64,000 nt of DNA, taken from NCBI RefSeq assembly GCF_051251695.1, contig NZ_JBPOEU010000014.1, positions 1-64,000 on the forward strand. Reading direction: 5' to 3'. Positions 1-8,057 of the stretch are shown piece by piece; within the stretch, counting starts at the first letter, position 1; every line of letters begins with the position of its first letter. Source of the stretch: Maritalea sp051251695 (GTDB lineage Bacteria; Pseudomonadota; Alphaproteobacteria; Rhizobiales; Devosiaceae). The notes beneath the pieces were generated by a model that was given only the letters and a program-made list of their open reading frames with translations, ran no database searches and was not told the origin of the DNA. Position numbers and translations under genes: made by a program.

Positions 1-123
1 GCGGCACCGTCTCCAGAAGCACCGCGTCAAGACGCTCGGGCATTACAAAAGCAAGCGGCAGGGGCTTATTCAAGCCAGGGCAATGCAGCGATTGATACTG
101 AGGCTGATTGGAAAGAGTTCTAA
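1..123 (+). CDS. Methyl-accepting chemotaxis protein, C-terminal tail (partial)
   Basis: An open frame enters from the left edge and stops with TAA after 40 residues. The fragment is rich in Ala, Gln and Ser, like the flexible linker after a chemoreceptor signalling domain, and ends in DWKEF. Aromatic-acidic C-terminal pentapeptides (xWxxF) tether CheR/CheB in many chemoreceptors. The complete receptor at 47271-49577 in this window ends in the similar EWSEF. The call rests only on this tail and its similarity to the second receptor. An intrinsic terminator follows directly. Confidence 0.6.
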   Translation, partial: AAPSPEAPRQDARALQKQAAGAYSSQGNAAIDTEADWKEF

Positions 124-155
124 ACAGACTCTCTCAATAGCGAACCGCATATATG

Positions 156-191
156 AAGACCGGCCGGGTGAAAATCTGGGCGGTCTTTTTT
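156..191 (+). terminator. Intrinsic terminator after the chemoreceptor tail
   Basis: A ten-base arm AAGACCGGCC pairs with GGGCGGTCTT (one mismatch) across a short A-rich loop and runs into a T tract. It closes the upstream chemoreceptor transcript. Confidence 0.75.
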
Positions 192-290
192 GATGGGTCC
201 TCCGGTGGCATATTGATTGGCTTTGCTATATCAACAATAATGAGTTGTAGTTGGAGGGGCAGGTCAGTGACAATCTGATCTGACGCGCGC

Positions 291-656
291 GTGAAAAAGT
301 CTATTGGTCTTGTTGCACATGACGACAAGAAGGAACTCTTGGCACAATGGTGCGCAAATCACAGAGAAAAGCTCGCTGAATTTGACTTATATGCGACCGG
401 GACCACCGGCGCGCATATTGTTGAAGAAACAGAGCTTAGCATTACACTTTTAAAAAGCGGCCCATTGGGTGGAGATGCCCAGTTGGGGGCGATGATTGTG
501 GAAAACAAACTTGATGGTTTGATCTTTTTCATCGATGCTTTGACGGCAATGCCGCATGACGTCGACGTAAAAGCACTCATTAGATTGGCAACACTTTATG
601 ATGTGCCATTTGCTTGCAACAGATCGACGGCCAATGCGGTGCTTGGATTGTTCTAA
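291..656 (+). CDS. mgsA: Methylglyoxal synthase
   Basis: This 121-residue protein converts dihydroxyacetone phosphate to methylglyoxal and phosphate, a bypass that relieves phosphate-limited glycolysis. The family signatures are present: SGPLGGDAQLGA (residues 56-67, containing catalytic Asp62) and PHDVDVKAL (88-96), whose His89 and Asp92 match the active-site His and Asp of E. coli MgsA. The length is slightly below the E. coli enzyme (about 150), with a shorter N-terminus. GTG at 291 is the only usable start because an in-frame stop lies at 276-278. The Shine-Dalgarno site is weak. It sits alone, upstream of the liv genes, separated by about 100 bases. Confidence 0.9.
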   Translation: MKKSIGLVAHDDKKELLAQWCANHREKLAEFDLYATGTTGAHIVEETELSITLLKSGPLGGDAQLGAMIVENKLDGLIFFIDALTAMPHDVDVKALIRLATLYDVPFACNRSTANAVLGLF

Positions 657-757
657 AGACTAGGGAGGTATTGATTGACCAGCGAGTTGGTTTTAGGGCA
701 GTTTGAATAAAAATAAACTCCGAAAAGAGGGGATTATACGGGGTGGAAAAAGAAAAC

Positions 758-1528
758 ATGATTGAGGTCAGGGGGGTCTCCAAAAGTTTTGGAGGGCTGA
801 AGGCTGTATCTGATTGTTCTTTGCAGGTTGAGAAGGGATCAATAACGGGATTGATTGGTCCAAATGGCGCAGGTAAAACCACGCTTTTCAACATAGTTGC
901 AGGTACATTGATGCCCGATGAAGGGCAGATTATATTTAACGGTGAGGATATCACCGCGCTTAAACCACACGAGCTTCATGCGAAAGGCATGTTACGCACA
1001 TTTCAGATCGCGCATGAGTTTTCGCACATGACCACGTTGGAAAACTTGATGGTCGCGGCTTCAGATCAACCTGGCGAGAGCCTGTTCCAGTCGTGGTTCA
1101 ACATTCGCCAAGTCACGGAATTTGATCACGAAGTGCGTAAAATGGCACTTGATGTGGTCGACTTTTTGCATCTTGGCCATGTGAAGAACGAGCTGGCTGG
1201 CAATTTATCTGGTGGCCAGAAAAAACTATTGGAACTTGGTCGCACAATGATGACTGATGCCAAAGCCGTACTGCTTGATGAAGTGGCGGCTGGGGTAAAC
1301 AAGACGTTGTTGAAGGATTTGGCGCGCAACATTCAGCGGATGAACAAAGAACTTGGATATACATTCTTTGTGATCGAGCATGATATGGACCTCATCGGCG
1401 AGATGTGTGACCCGGTCATTGTGATGGCGCAGGGGACCAAAATAGCAGAAGGTCCGATGGAAGAAATCCGCAACAATGCTGAAATCGTGGAAGCATATTT
1501 CGGTACGGCTGTGGAGGTTGCGTCGTGA
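758..1528 (+). CDS. livG: Branched-chain amino acid-type ABC transporter, ATP-binding protein LivG
   Basis: First ATPase of a HAAT-family importer, cytoplasmic, pairing with LivF to power LivH/LivM. Walker A GPNGAGKTT and the signature LSGGQKK are clear. The C-terminus has the LivG-type extension ending in the VEAYFG motif. The Walker B segment reads VLLDEVAAGVN, with Val where most ABC ATPases have Pro after the catalytic Glu. ATG 758 is preferred because homologues start at MIEVRG; GTG 743 in the same frame is the alternative and has AGAGGGG about ten bases upstream. The stop overlaps the livF start by four bases, indicating translational coupling. Confidence 0.9.
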   Translation: MIEVRGVSKSFGGLKAVSDCSLQVEKGSITGLIGPNGAGKTTLFNIVAGTLMPDEGQIIFNGEDITALKPHELHAKGMLRTFQIAHEFSHMTTLENLMVAASDQPGESLFQSWFNIRQVTEFDHEVRKMALDVVDFLHLGHVKNELAGNLSGGQKKLLELGRTMMTDAKAVLLDEVAAGVNKTLLKDLARNIQRMNKELGYTFFVIEHDMDLIGEMCDPVIVMAQGTKIAEGPMEEIRNNAEIVEAYFGTAVEVAS

Positions 1529-2229
1529 GTTTATTAGAAGTCAAAGATGTACATGGCGGCTATGGCGGCGCACCGATCCTCAATGGCGTAAATATGGCGA
1601 TTGAGCGCGAAGATATTGGTGTGATTGTTGGGCCAAATGGCGCCGGCAAATCGACTACTTTGAAAGCGATTTTTGGCCTTTTGGAAGTGACCGACGGTGA
1701 GATTAATCTGGACGGGCAAGAAGTTTCGAACAACCTGCCAGATAAATTGGTGCCGCTGGGCCTAAGCTTTGTGCCCCAAGAATTCAATGTGTTTACCGAT
1801 ATGACGGTGCATGAGAATTTGGAAATGGGCGCTTATATTCGCGATGATGATTTCAGCGACACACTTGATTATGTCTATGAAATGTTTCCACCGCTCAAAG
1901 ACAAGCGACGCCAAAAAGCGGGGGAATTATCAGGGGGTCAACGCCAAATGGTGGCGATGGGGCGTGCCCTTATGAGCCAACCCAAATTGCTGTTGTTAGA
2001 TGAACCATCTGCGGGGTTAAGTCCTCGTTATATGATGGAAATTTTTGAAACAGTTGTGAACGTCAATAAGTCCGGTGTGGGCATATTGATGGTCGAACAA
2101 AATGCCCGTCAAGCACTAGAATTTGCCACAAAAGGCTTTGTCTTGGCTGGGGGAAAAAACCGGTACACCGGAACCGGGCGGGAGTTATTGGACGATCCAG
2201 AAGTCGCCCAAAGCTTCCTTGGCGGTTAG
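1525..2229 (+). CDS. livF: Branched-chain amino acid-type ABC transporter, ATP-binding protein LivF
   Basis: Second ATPase of the importer, 234 residues, the usual LivF length. It has Walker A GPNGAGKST, signature LSGGQRQ and Walker B LLLLDEPSAGL, all intact, and the family's C-terminal SFLGG ending. The GTG start overlaps the livG stop (GTGA), and livH begins 15 bases downstream, so livGFHM reads as one operon. The order ATPase genes first, then permeases, is common in alphaproteobacteria. The transported solute cannot be read from the ATPases. Confidence 0.93.
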   Translation: MSLLEVKDVHGGYGGAPILNGVNMAIEREDIGVIVGPNGAGKSTTLKAIFGLLEVTDGEINLDGQEVSNNLPDKLVPLGLSFVPQEFNVFTDMTVHENLEMGAYIRDDDFSDTLDYVYEMFPPLKDKRRQKAGELSGGQRQMVAMGRALMSQPKLLLLDEPSAGLSPRYMMEIFETVVNVNKSGVGILMVEQNARQALEFATKGFVLAGGKNRYTGTGRELLDDPEVAQSFLGG

Positions 2230-2244
2230 TGGGGATCTAACGCT

Positions 2245-3240
2245 ATGAATGAATTTATTTTCTTTTTGAACAAAGTAATTATCTCAGGCGCAACGCTTGG
2301 GTCAGTTTATGCACTGGGCGCGGTGGGCATCACGCTCATTTTCGGCATCCTGCGTTTCGCGCATTTTGCGCATGGCGACATGATGACGTTGGGGGCATTT
2401 GTTTCGTTTCTTTTGGTTGGGGTTTTCCAATCATTGGGTATTCAAACATTTTTGCCAACGGGCTTTATCGTTTTGCCTTTTGCAATGGCCATAACAGCAG
2501 GGTTGGCGCTTGGAATTGATAAGGGATTTTATCAACCCTTGCGGGCCAAGGGCGTTAAGACCGTTACCTTGCTGATCGCTTCGATCGGGGTGACATTGAT
2601 GCTGCAGGGTCTCATCCGCTTGTTTGCGGGTACGGGAACTCGCAGCTTCTTTGAGAACGAAACCAAAGACTTGTTTCGTTTCAAATTGCCGATTGAAGGC
2701 GTGAAGCGGTCCATCAACTTTTCTGAGCCGCAAGTTTTGGTCATCATCACCACTATTGTGACGGTGATTGTGTTGCATTTCTTCTTGACGCGTTCGCGGA
2801 CGGGCAAGGGCATGCGTGCCATGGCTGACAATCCAAGTCTTGCCCAGGTTTCGGGGATCAACACAGCGAAAGTTGTGCGTGCGACATGGATTATTGCAGG
2901 TAGTCTTGCCGCGATGGCGGGTACAATGCTGGCCCTTGATGTTATTTTGAAACCCGATTTGGCGTTTAACATCGTGTTGCCGATATTTGCGGCGGCTGTT
3001 GTGGGTGGTCTTGGCCATTCCTATGGTGCAATTGCTGGCGGGTTTTTGATCGGGTTTGCGGAAACGATGGCCGTGTTTAACTGGTCAATCATGTTTCGCG
3101 GGTTTGATAATTTGCCTGACTGGTTCCCAAAGGACCTTTCACTGGTGCCGACCGAATATAAGTTGACGGTTGCCTTTGTGATTTTGGTTGTCGTGCTGTT
3201 GGTTCGCCCACAAGGTATCTTTAAAGGATCATCATCATGA
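2245..3240 (+). CDS. livH: Branched-chain amino acid-type ABC transporter, permease LivH
   Basis: Inner-membrane permease of 331 residues with about eight hydrophobic segments and the family motifs GAVGITLIFGILRFAHFAHGD near the N-terminus and AADNP-like MADNPSLAQVSGI before the final helices. LivH forms the translocation pore with LivM. The gene is coupled to livM by an ATGA four-base overlap. Confidence 0.92.
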   Translation: MNEFIFFLNKVIISGATLGSVYALGAVGITLIFGILRFAHFAHGDMMTLGAFVSFLLVGVFQSLGIQTFLPTGFIVLPFAMAITAGLALGIDKGFYQPLRAKGVKTVTLLIASIGVTLMLQGLIRLFAGTGTRSFFENETKDLFRFKLPIEGVKRSINFSEPQVLVIITTIVTVIVLHFFLTRSRTGKGMRAMADNPSLAQVSGINTAKVVRATWIIAGSLAAMAGTMLALDVILKPDLAFNIVLPIFAAAVVGGLGHSYGAIAGGFLIGFAETMAVFNWSIMFRGFDNLPDWFPKDLSLVPTEYKLTVAFVILVVVLLVRPQGIFKGSSS

Positions 3241-4520
3241 TTAAGCGCGATGCAGTTTTATTTGCCGGACTTGGTGTTCTCATTTTGGCGCTTGCCGTTT
3301 GGCTGAAAATTCCAACAACTATTCAGTTGCTGGTGATCGCCTCTGCCTATGCACTCATCGCTTTAGGGCTCAATGTGCAATGGGGCTATGCAGGCCTGTT
3401 TAACTTTGGTGTCATGGGTTTCTTGATGGTTGGGGGTGCCTCGGTTACCTTCGTGTCCTATCCGCTCAATGATGCATTTTGGTCGTCTGATGGACCAATG
3501 ATGTTGTTTAAAGCGTTGCTTGCAGCGGTTGCTGGTGGGGCCTTGATTTGGGGTGTTACGCGCATCCCAAAATCGGGTAGCTTGAAAAAACTTCGTGGGT
3601 TCTTGCTGGTTGTGGCGTGGGCTGTTGCCTATGTTGTTTACCGTTCGCAAATTGATCCGGCGGCACGTTTGATTGAAGCTGAGGCAGGATTTATCGGCGG
3701 TCTTGGCCTACCGGCGATCCTTGGCTGGATTGTTGGCGGTATTCTTGCGGGTGTTGTTGCCTATGTTGTGGGTAAAATCTGCCTTGGACTACGCACCGAC
3801 TATTTGGCGATTGCGACCATTGGTATTTCGGAAATTATCCGGGCGCTGATCAAAAACATGGATTGGCTGACGCGGGGTACGCTAACCGTGTCGCCTGTAC
3901 CTTGGCCCTCGCCTTTACCAGCGGACATTACCGCGTCAGGTTTGGCAGAGCCAGATATGGCGATCATTCTTGCCCGTTCTGGATTTTTGGCCATCACGGT
4001 CTTGTTTATCGCTGTGATCTTTTTCTTCCTTCAACGCGCATATGAAGGGCCTTGGGGCCGGATGATGCGTGCGGTCAGAGATAATCATGTTGCGGCTGGC
4101 GCTATCGGTAAAAATGTCACCAAACGCGAACTTGAAGTGTTTGTGCTGGGCGCGGTGTTGATGGGTATTGGTGGGGCAATTCTGACCTCCTATGTTCAAA
4201 TTCTTGATCCCAGTGGCTACCAGCCGATCAACCACACCTTTATTGTTTGGGTGATGATTATTGTTGGTGGGGCAGGCAACAATTATGGCGCGCTGTTTGG
4301 CGGTGTGTTCATCTATATTGTTTGGACAATTTCTGAACCTGCATCGCTGGTTCTCTTTAGTCTGATCAGTGATTTGTCGGACGGCGCGGGCATTGGGGCC
4401 ATACCCGATATGGAATCCCGCGCCCTGCAAATGCGGGTGTTCGTTCTTGGGATGGTGATTACGTTTGCGCTTCGATATGCGCCTCAAGGTATGATCCCTG
4501 AGCGGATACGCACTGAATAG
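3237..4520 (+). CDS. livM: Branched-chain amino acid-type ABC transporter, permease LivM
   Basis: Second pore subunit, 427 residues. It has the typical LivM block GLNVQWGYAGLFNFG, a cytoplasmic coupling region with the RAVRDN motif, and a GGAGNNYGALFGG segment. It is longer than many LivM proteins because of an inserted region of about 100 residues between the first and second conserved blocks (about residues 75-175), predicted hydrophobic, which is seen in a subset of the family. It is the last gene of the operon and is followed by a bidirectional terminator. Confidence 0.9.
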   Translation: MIKRDAVLFAGLGVLILALAVWLKIPTTIQLLVIASAYALIALGLNVQWGYAGLFNFGVMGFLMVGGASVTFVSYPLNDAFWSSDGPMMLFKALLAAVAGGALIWGVTRIPKSGSLKKLRGFLLVVAWAVAYVVYRSQIDPAARLIEAEAGFIGGLGLPAILGWIVGGILAGVVAYVVGKICLGLRTDYLAIATIGISEIIRALIKNMDWLTRGTLTVSPVPWPSPLPADITASGLAEPDMAIILARSGFLAITVLFIAVIFFFLQRAYEGPWGRMMRAVRDNHVAAGAIGKNVTKRELEVFVLGAVLMGIGGAILTSYVQILDPSGYQPINHTFIVWVMIIVGGAGNNYGALFGGVFIYIVWTISEPASLVLFSLISDLSDGAGIGAIPDMESRALQMRVFVLGMVITFALRYAPQGMIPERIRTE

Positions 4521-4551
4521 AGCTTAAGCCTCATCAGTTTTAAAAAAACAA

Positions 4552-4586
4552 AGACGCCGCTCCATGAATTTGGGGCGGCGTTTTCG
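4552..4586. terminator. Bidirectional terminator between livM and the methyltransferase gene
   Basis: ACGCCGCTCC pairs with GGGGCGGCGT (one G-T wobble) around a short AT-rich loop. A-rich sequence lies on the left and TTTT on the right, so it can end transcription from both convergent genes. Confidence 0.75.
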
Positions 4587-4604
4587 ATTGATTGGAATGG
4601 GCGT

Positions 4605-5198
4605 TTAAACTTTTGCGCTAACCCACATGACGTTGTAATGCGTGCCATCATGGCCAATGCCACTTTCACCGGGCGTGATTTTTAGCTCATTCCAATCGGC
4701 TGCCATTTGGAATTTTTCGGCCAGCATTTCTTTTGTGGGCAGGTTGTAATATCGATCAAGCCGATCGCGTGCCGCACCATCACCGCTTTTAAAACTCGCC
4801 ATCAATAAACCGCTCGGCTTAAGGGCTCTATGTGTGGCCTTGATGATGTCGCCGAGTTGATCCCATGGCGCGTGCAACAGGCACATATTTGCCCATATCC
4901 CATCAAATATGAGCTGTTCATCCAATTCGTCGAACCGCATCACCTTGGCGTGTTTACCAAGTCGTTTGATGGCAAATTTGGCGAGTTCAGGGTTGCCTTC
5001 TGTCGCTGTGATGTCAAAGCCTTGCTCGTGCATATAATGAGCTTCAAGCCCCGCGCCACATCCAAGTTCAAGAACGCGACCACGTTCGGGAAGTTGGTTG
5101 ATAAAGGTCATCAGGGTTTTGGAAGGCTTCGTTCTTCTCGCAGCGTATTCGTTTGCGTTTTCAGCGTAAAACTTAAATGTATCTGGATCATATGACAT
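4605..5198 (-). CDS. Class I SAM-dependent methyltransferase, unknown substrate
   Basis: A 197-residue cytoplasmic protein with a Rossmann-type SAM site: motif I VLELGCGAGLEAHYM (about 40-54), the acidic motif II in TEGNPELAKF, and WANMCLLHAPWDQL as motif IV. It resembles TehB/UbiE-like small-molecule methyltransferases, and the sequence does not identify the acceptor. It lies downstream of livK on the same strand, separated by a terminator hairpin, so it is probably transcribed partly on its own. Confidence 0.75.
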   Translation of the reverse strand: MSYDPDTFKFYAENANEYAARRTKPSKTLMTFINQLPERGRVLELGCGAGLEAHYMHEQGFDITATEGNPELAKFAIKRLGKHAKVMRFDELDEQLIFDGIWANMCLLHAPWDQLGDIIKATHRALKPSGLLMASFKSGDGAARDRLDRYYNLPTKEMLAEKFQMAADWNELKITPGESGIGHDGTHYNVMWVSAKV

Positions 5199-5231
5199 GG
5201 AATGAGATTAGCCGATTTTCCTCTCACAAAC

Positions 5232-5258
5232 AAGGCCCGATGCATTGCATCGGGCCTT
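5232..5258 (-). terminator. Terminator hairpin downstream of livK
   Basis: A perfect inverted repeat of 13 bases per arm (AAGGCCCGATGCA and its complement around one base) lies 31 bases past the livK stop. The T tract on the minus strand is only moderate (TTGTTTG), so it may attenuate rather than fully stop readthrough into the methyltransferase gene. Confidence 0.6.
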
Positions 5259-5289
5259 CCGTATCAATTTATCTGTTAAGCTAAAAAGC

Positions 5290-6498
5290 TTACATGGCTT
5301 GACCAAGTTCAACCCAAGTGCCGCCTTTAACAACCATTTCAACGATCGCGCCGGAAACGTCACCAGCTGCGTCGAATTCATGGCTGCCGCCGCCACCTTC
5401 GTAGTTGATGTCTTTGCCTTCAGCGATCAATGCTTTGGCTTTTGCCCATTCACCAGGAAGAATAACTTCACCCGGTGCAGTTGCAACTTCACGAAGAGCT
5501 TTATTCAAGCCTTCGCGGTCAGTTGAACCGTGCTTTTCAAATGCCAATGCAGTCAAGAACGCAGCGTCATATGACTGTGCGCCAAACGATGCAACTGGGT
5601 CTTGACCAGCAGCTGTTGCCAAATCTGCATAAACACCAGTACCGGCTGAGTCTGCACGACCTTGACGTGTGCCGATCATGCCTTCAACAGACGCTGCATC
5701 GATGCCTGTAAGCAAATCATCAGCGATCATGCCGTCACCACCGAAGTAGATTTCGAAGTCGCCTGCTTCAATTGCTTGACGGACGATCGTTTGGCCTGAA
5801 CCTGAGGCATAAGCCAAAACAACTAGGTTTGTAGAACCGCTAGCGGCCAAAGAACCCAATTCAGCGCGATAGTCTGATTTGCCTTCTTCGTGCGCTTCGT
5901 TGATCGAAACGTCGCCGCCACTTGCTGAGTAAGCTGCTGCCAATGAATCGGCGAAGCCTTTACCATAGTCGTTGTTCACATAAGTGATCGCGATGTCGTT
6001 GATGCCTTTTGCAAGCAACAAACGAGCAACAACTTCACCTTGGTAGCTGTCTGATGGACCAACGCGGAACAATAGATCATTGTCTTCCACAGTTGTTACA
6101 GCTGGTGACGATGCTGATGGAGATACCATCAAAACGCCGGCTGGGATGGCTGCAGTGTTAGCTGCAGAGATTGTTGCACCTGAACACATTGCACCAACGA
6201 TGGCGTGAACGCCGTCAGCGTTGATCAAACGATCTGCCGCGTTGGCAGCTGCTGTCGCGTCTGCACAAGTCGAATCGCCGATTGTGAATGATGCTTCACC
6301 ACCAAGAACGCCGCCTTGTTCGTTAATGTGTTGTAATGCAAGCTTTGCCGCATCACCCATTGGTGGTGACAAAGTTTCAAGTGGACCCGTAAAACCGAGC
6401 AAAATGCCGATATTTACGCCGTCAGCCATGGCAGGTGTAGCAACGCTTAGTGATGTTGCAGCAACTGCGGCTGTGAGTGCTAATTTAAGATGACGCAT
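5290..6498 (-). CDS. livK: Branched-chain amino acid-type ABC transporter, periplasmic substrate-binding protein
   Basis: A periplasmic binding protein of 402 residues (Peripla_BP_6 type). It has a Sec signal peptide with cleavage predicted after ATPAMA (about residue 25), followed by GVNIGILLGFTGPLETL, the usual first strand and ligand loop of Leu/Ile/Val- or amide-binding proteins. The middle contains VGAMCSGATISAANTAA and LVSPSASSPAVT, typical ligand-contact regions. It is encoded convergently to livGFHM and is presumably its binding protein. The ligand could be a branched-chain amino acid or another amide or amino acid. The promoter region carries a perfect 20-base palindrome 46 bases upstream of the start. 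Confidence 0.88.
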   Translation of the reverse strand: MRHLKLALTAAVAATSLSVATPAMADGVNIGILLGFTGPLETLSPPMGDAAKLALQHINEQGGVLGGEASFTIGDSTCADATAAANAADRLINADGVHAIVGAMCSGATISAANTAAIPAGVLMVSPSASSPAVTTVEDNDLLFRVGPSDSYQGEVVARLLLAKGINDIAITYVNNDYGKGFADSLAAAYSASGGDVSINEAHEEGKSDYRAELGSLAASGSTNLVVLAYASGSGQTIVRQAIEAGDFEIYFGGDGMIADDLLTGIDAASVEGMIGTRQGRADSAGTGVYADLATAAGQDPVASFGAQSYDAAFLTALAFEKHGSTDREGLNKALREVATAPGEVILPGEWAKAKALIAEGKDINYEGGGGSHEFDAAGDVSGAIVEMVVKGGTWVELGQAM

Positions 6499-6543
6499 AA
6501 TTTCCCTCTGACTAGTTCATCTTCTAGTTTTGACCCAAATTGT

Positions 6544-6563
6544 TTGTCAGGCTATCCTGACAA
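6544..6563. promoter_or_regulatory. Perfect inverted repeat upstream of livK (candidate operator)
   Basis: TTGTCAGG and CCTGACAA flank CTAT, giving an uninterrupted 8-4-8 inverted repeat 46 bases upstream of the livK ATG, inside the divergent intergenic region with the betaine-binding-protein gene. Its form suits a dimeric regulator or an RNA hairpin in the livK leader. No terminator-like T run follows it. Confidence 0.45.
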
Positions 6564-6763
6564 CATTGGGCTCACGCGAGGTCGTTTTCCTCCCTCGCCT
6601 AAGCTCAACAATACGCATTTTAGGAAAAGAGTCACCCGTTTTGATGTAAATTTACCAAAGATCGTACTCCATTATGTGAAAGTTGGTTAAGTTCGGTCAT
6701 GGTGATGAGAAAACTCACAAAATTATGTCATATCATTCGCTTACCACTGATTGCCCGACAATT

Positions 6764-7792
6764 ATGAAGCGATCAATTGAAGAGAAGAGAAGTCGTTTGC
6801 CTAAGTTTGGTTGGTCCGTCTTATTCGGAGTACGTTTGGCCCTAATAGTTGCTTTTTGCGGTGCGGTCGGCGTTAGCGCGAGCAGAGCGCAAGACCAACA
6901 GGCCGGTTTAGGGTGCAGCGGAAAAGAGATTGTCATCGCAGATTTGCAATGGCCATCTGCCTCGATTTTGGCCCATATCCATGCGCGATTTATTGAAGAG
7001 CAGTTCAACTGTAAATCCAAGATTGCATTGATGGACATTGAGAGCGCAGTGACCACATTGAAGACTGCGCAAACACCAACGCTCATCCCAGAGCTATGGA
7101 TCACCCGCGCGACTGAACGCTGGAACCAGGTGTTGGAGGCCCGTGCCGGATTTGGGGCAGGCAATAGTTTTGATCGCACAGTTTTGGAAGGCTGGTTTGT
7201 TTCTGCAAAAGTGGTTGCTGATTTCCCCTCGCTAAAGAAAGTTGAAAATTTGAAGGAACTTCAACAACTTTATCAACTGCAGGAAAAGCCGGACTTCATC
7301 TCTTGTCCCAAAAGTTGGGGCTGCGCGGTTCTTAACACGAACATGCTCAAGGCCTTTGGCCTATATGATTTGTTCAATGTCATTGAACCTTCAGACAGGT
7401 TGATGATGGATCAACTGGTTGGGCAGGCGCTGTCAAAGAATTCGCCGAGTGTATTTTACTATTGGCAACCCAACGCGATGCTGAACGAGCTTGATTTGGC
7501 TCAAATTGACTTGGGCAATTATGACAATAGTGCATATCCATGCCTGGGGCAGTCGGGATGTTCAAAATTGCTTGCGAGTAACTTTATTGAAGAACAAGTG
7601 CAAATTGTATTGGCAAGCTGGGTGCGTTCAGATGCCCCTGAATTGTTACCTTATGCCCGAAAAGCAGTGATGCCGGTTACTACAATGAATGCTTTGTTGG
7701 CTTGGCAGGTGGATAATAATGCACCTGCAAAAGAAGTGTCCGACCATTTTTATACAAACTACGAGACGATTTGGGCCGAATGGCTACAATAG
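6764..7792 (+). CDS. Glycine betaine/choline-type ABC transporter substrate-binding protein (paralogue 1)
   Basis: An OpuAC-type periplasmic binding protein of 342 residues. A long positively charged N-region precedes the signal-peptide core (about 17-37) and a probable cleavage near SASRAQ. The fold markers are IADLQWPSASILAHIHA, a cysteine pair in SCPKSWGC and FYYWQPN. The downstream paralogue has the matching blocks IAEMSWPSAAALAHIHA, SCPPGWSC and FYYWGPT. Aromatic residues in these blocks typically form the cage around a quaternary ammonium group. Starts at 6725 (ATG) and 6683 (TTG) are possible; 6764 gives the most normal signal peptide. It is separated from paralogue 2 by 265 bases that hold a promoter. 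Confidence 0.8.
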   Translation: MKRSIEEKRSRLPKFGWSVLFGVRLALIVAFCGAVGVSASRAQDQQAGLGCSGKEIVIADLQWPSASILAHIHARFIEEQFNCKSKIALMDIESAVTTLKTAQTPTLIPELWITRATERWNQVLEARAGFGAGNSFDRTVLEGWFVSAKVVADFPSLKKVENLKELQQLYQLQEKPDFISCPKSWGCAVLNTNMLKAFGLYDLFNVIEPSDRLMMDQLVGQALSKNSPSVFYYWQPNAMLNELDLAQIDLGNYDNSAYPCLGQSGCSKLLASNFIEEQVQIVLASWVRSDAPELLPYARKAVMPVTTMNALLAWQVDNNAPAKEVSDHFYTNYETIWAEWLQ

Positions 7793-7994
7793 CAAAATAA
7801 GTATAATTTTTGAAATACTCAAGCAACTTTATCTAGACGTATGAACATCCATTGAATATTGGTGGTGCTTTTTGAATACACAACTACAATGTTTAGATGA
7901 ACTTTAAATACATGTTCTATATTAGTGAATATTAATGTATATTATTTATAGATACTTCTTGTTTTGTTCACAAAATTTTGTTTGCGAAAATGGT

Positions 7995-8023
7995 TTGACG
8001 CATGTGTTTAGTCTCCCTATGCT
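7995..8023 (+). promoter_or_regulatory. Sigma-70-type promoter of the second betaine-binding-protein gene
   Basis: TTGACG (7995-8000) and TATGCT (8018-8023) are separated by exactly 17 bases and lie 34 bases before the start codon at 8058. The region from 7793 to 7990 is very AT-rich and otherwise holds nothing I can identify. Confidence 0.55.
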
Positions 8024-8057
8024 CCGGCCAAACGCCGAACTATTTGGGAGAATGCGT

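Noticed and set aside
2431..3018. 195-codon minus-strand frame within livH
   Set aside because: Antisense to a conserved permease; His/Arg-rich composition typical of a shadow frame.
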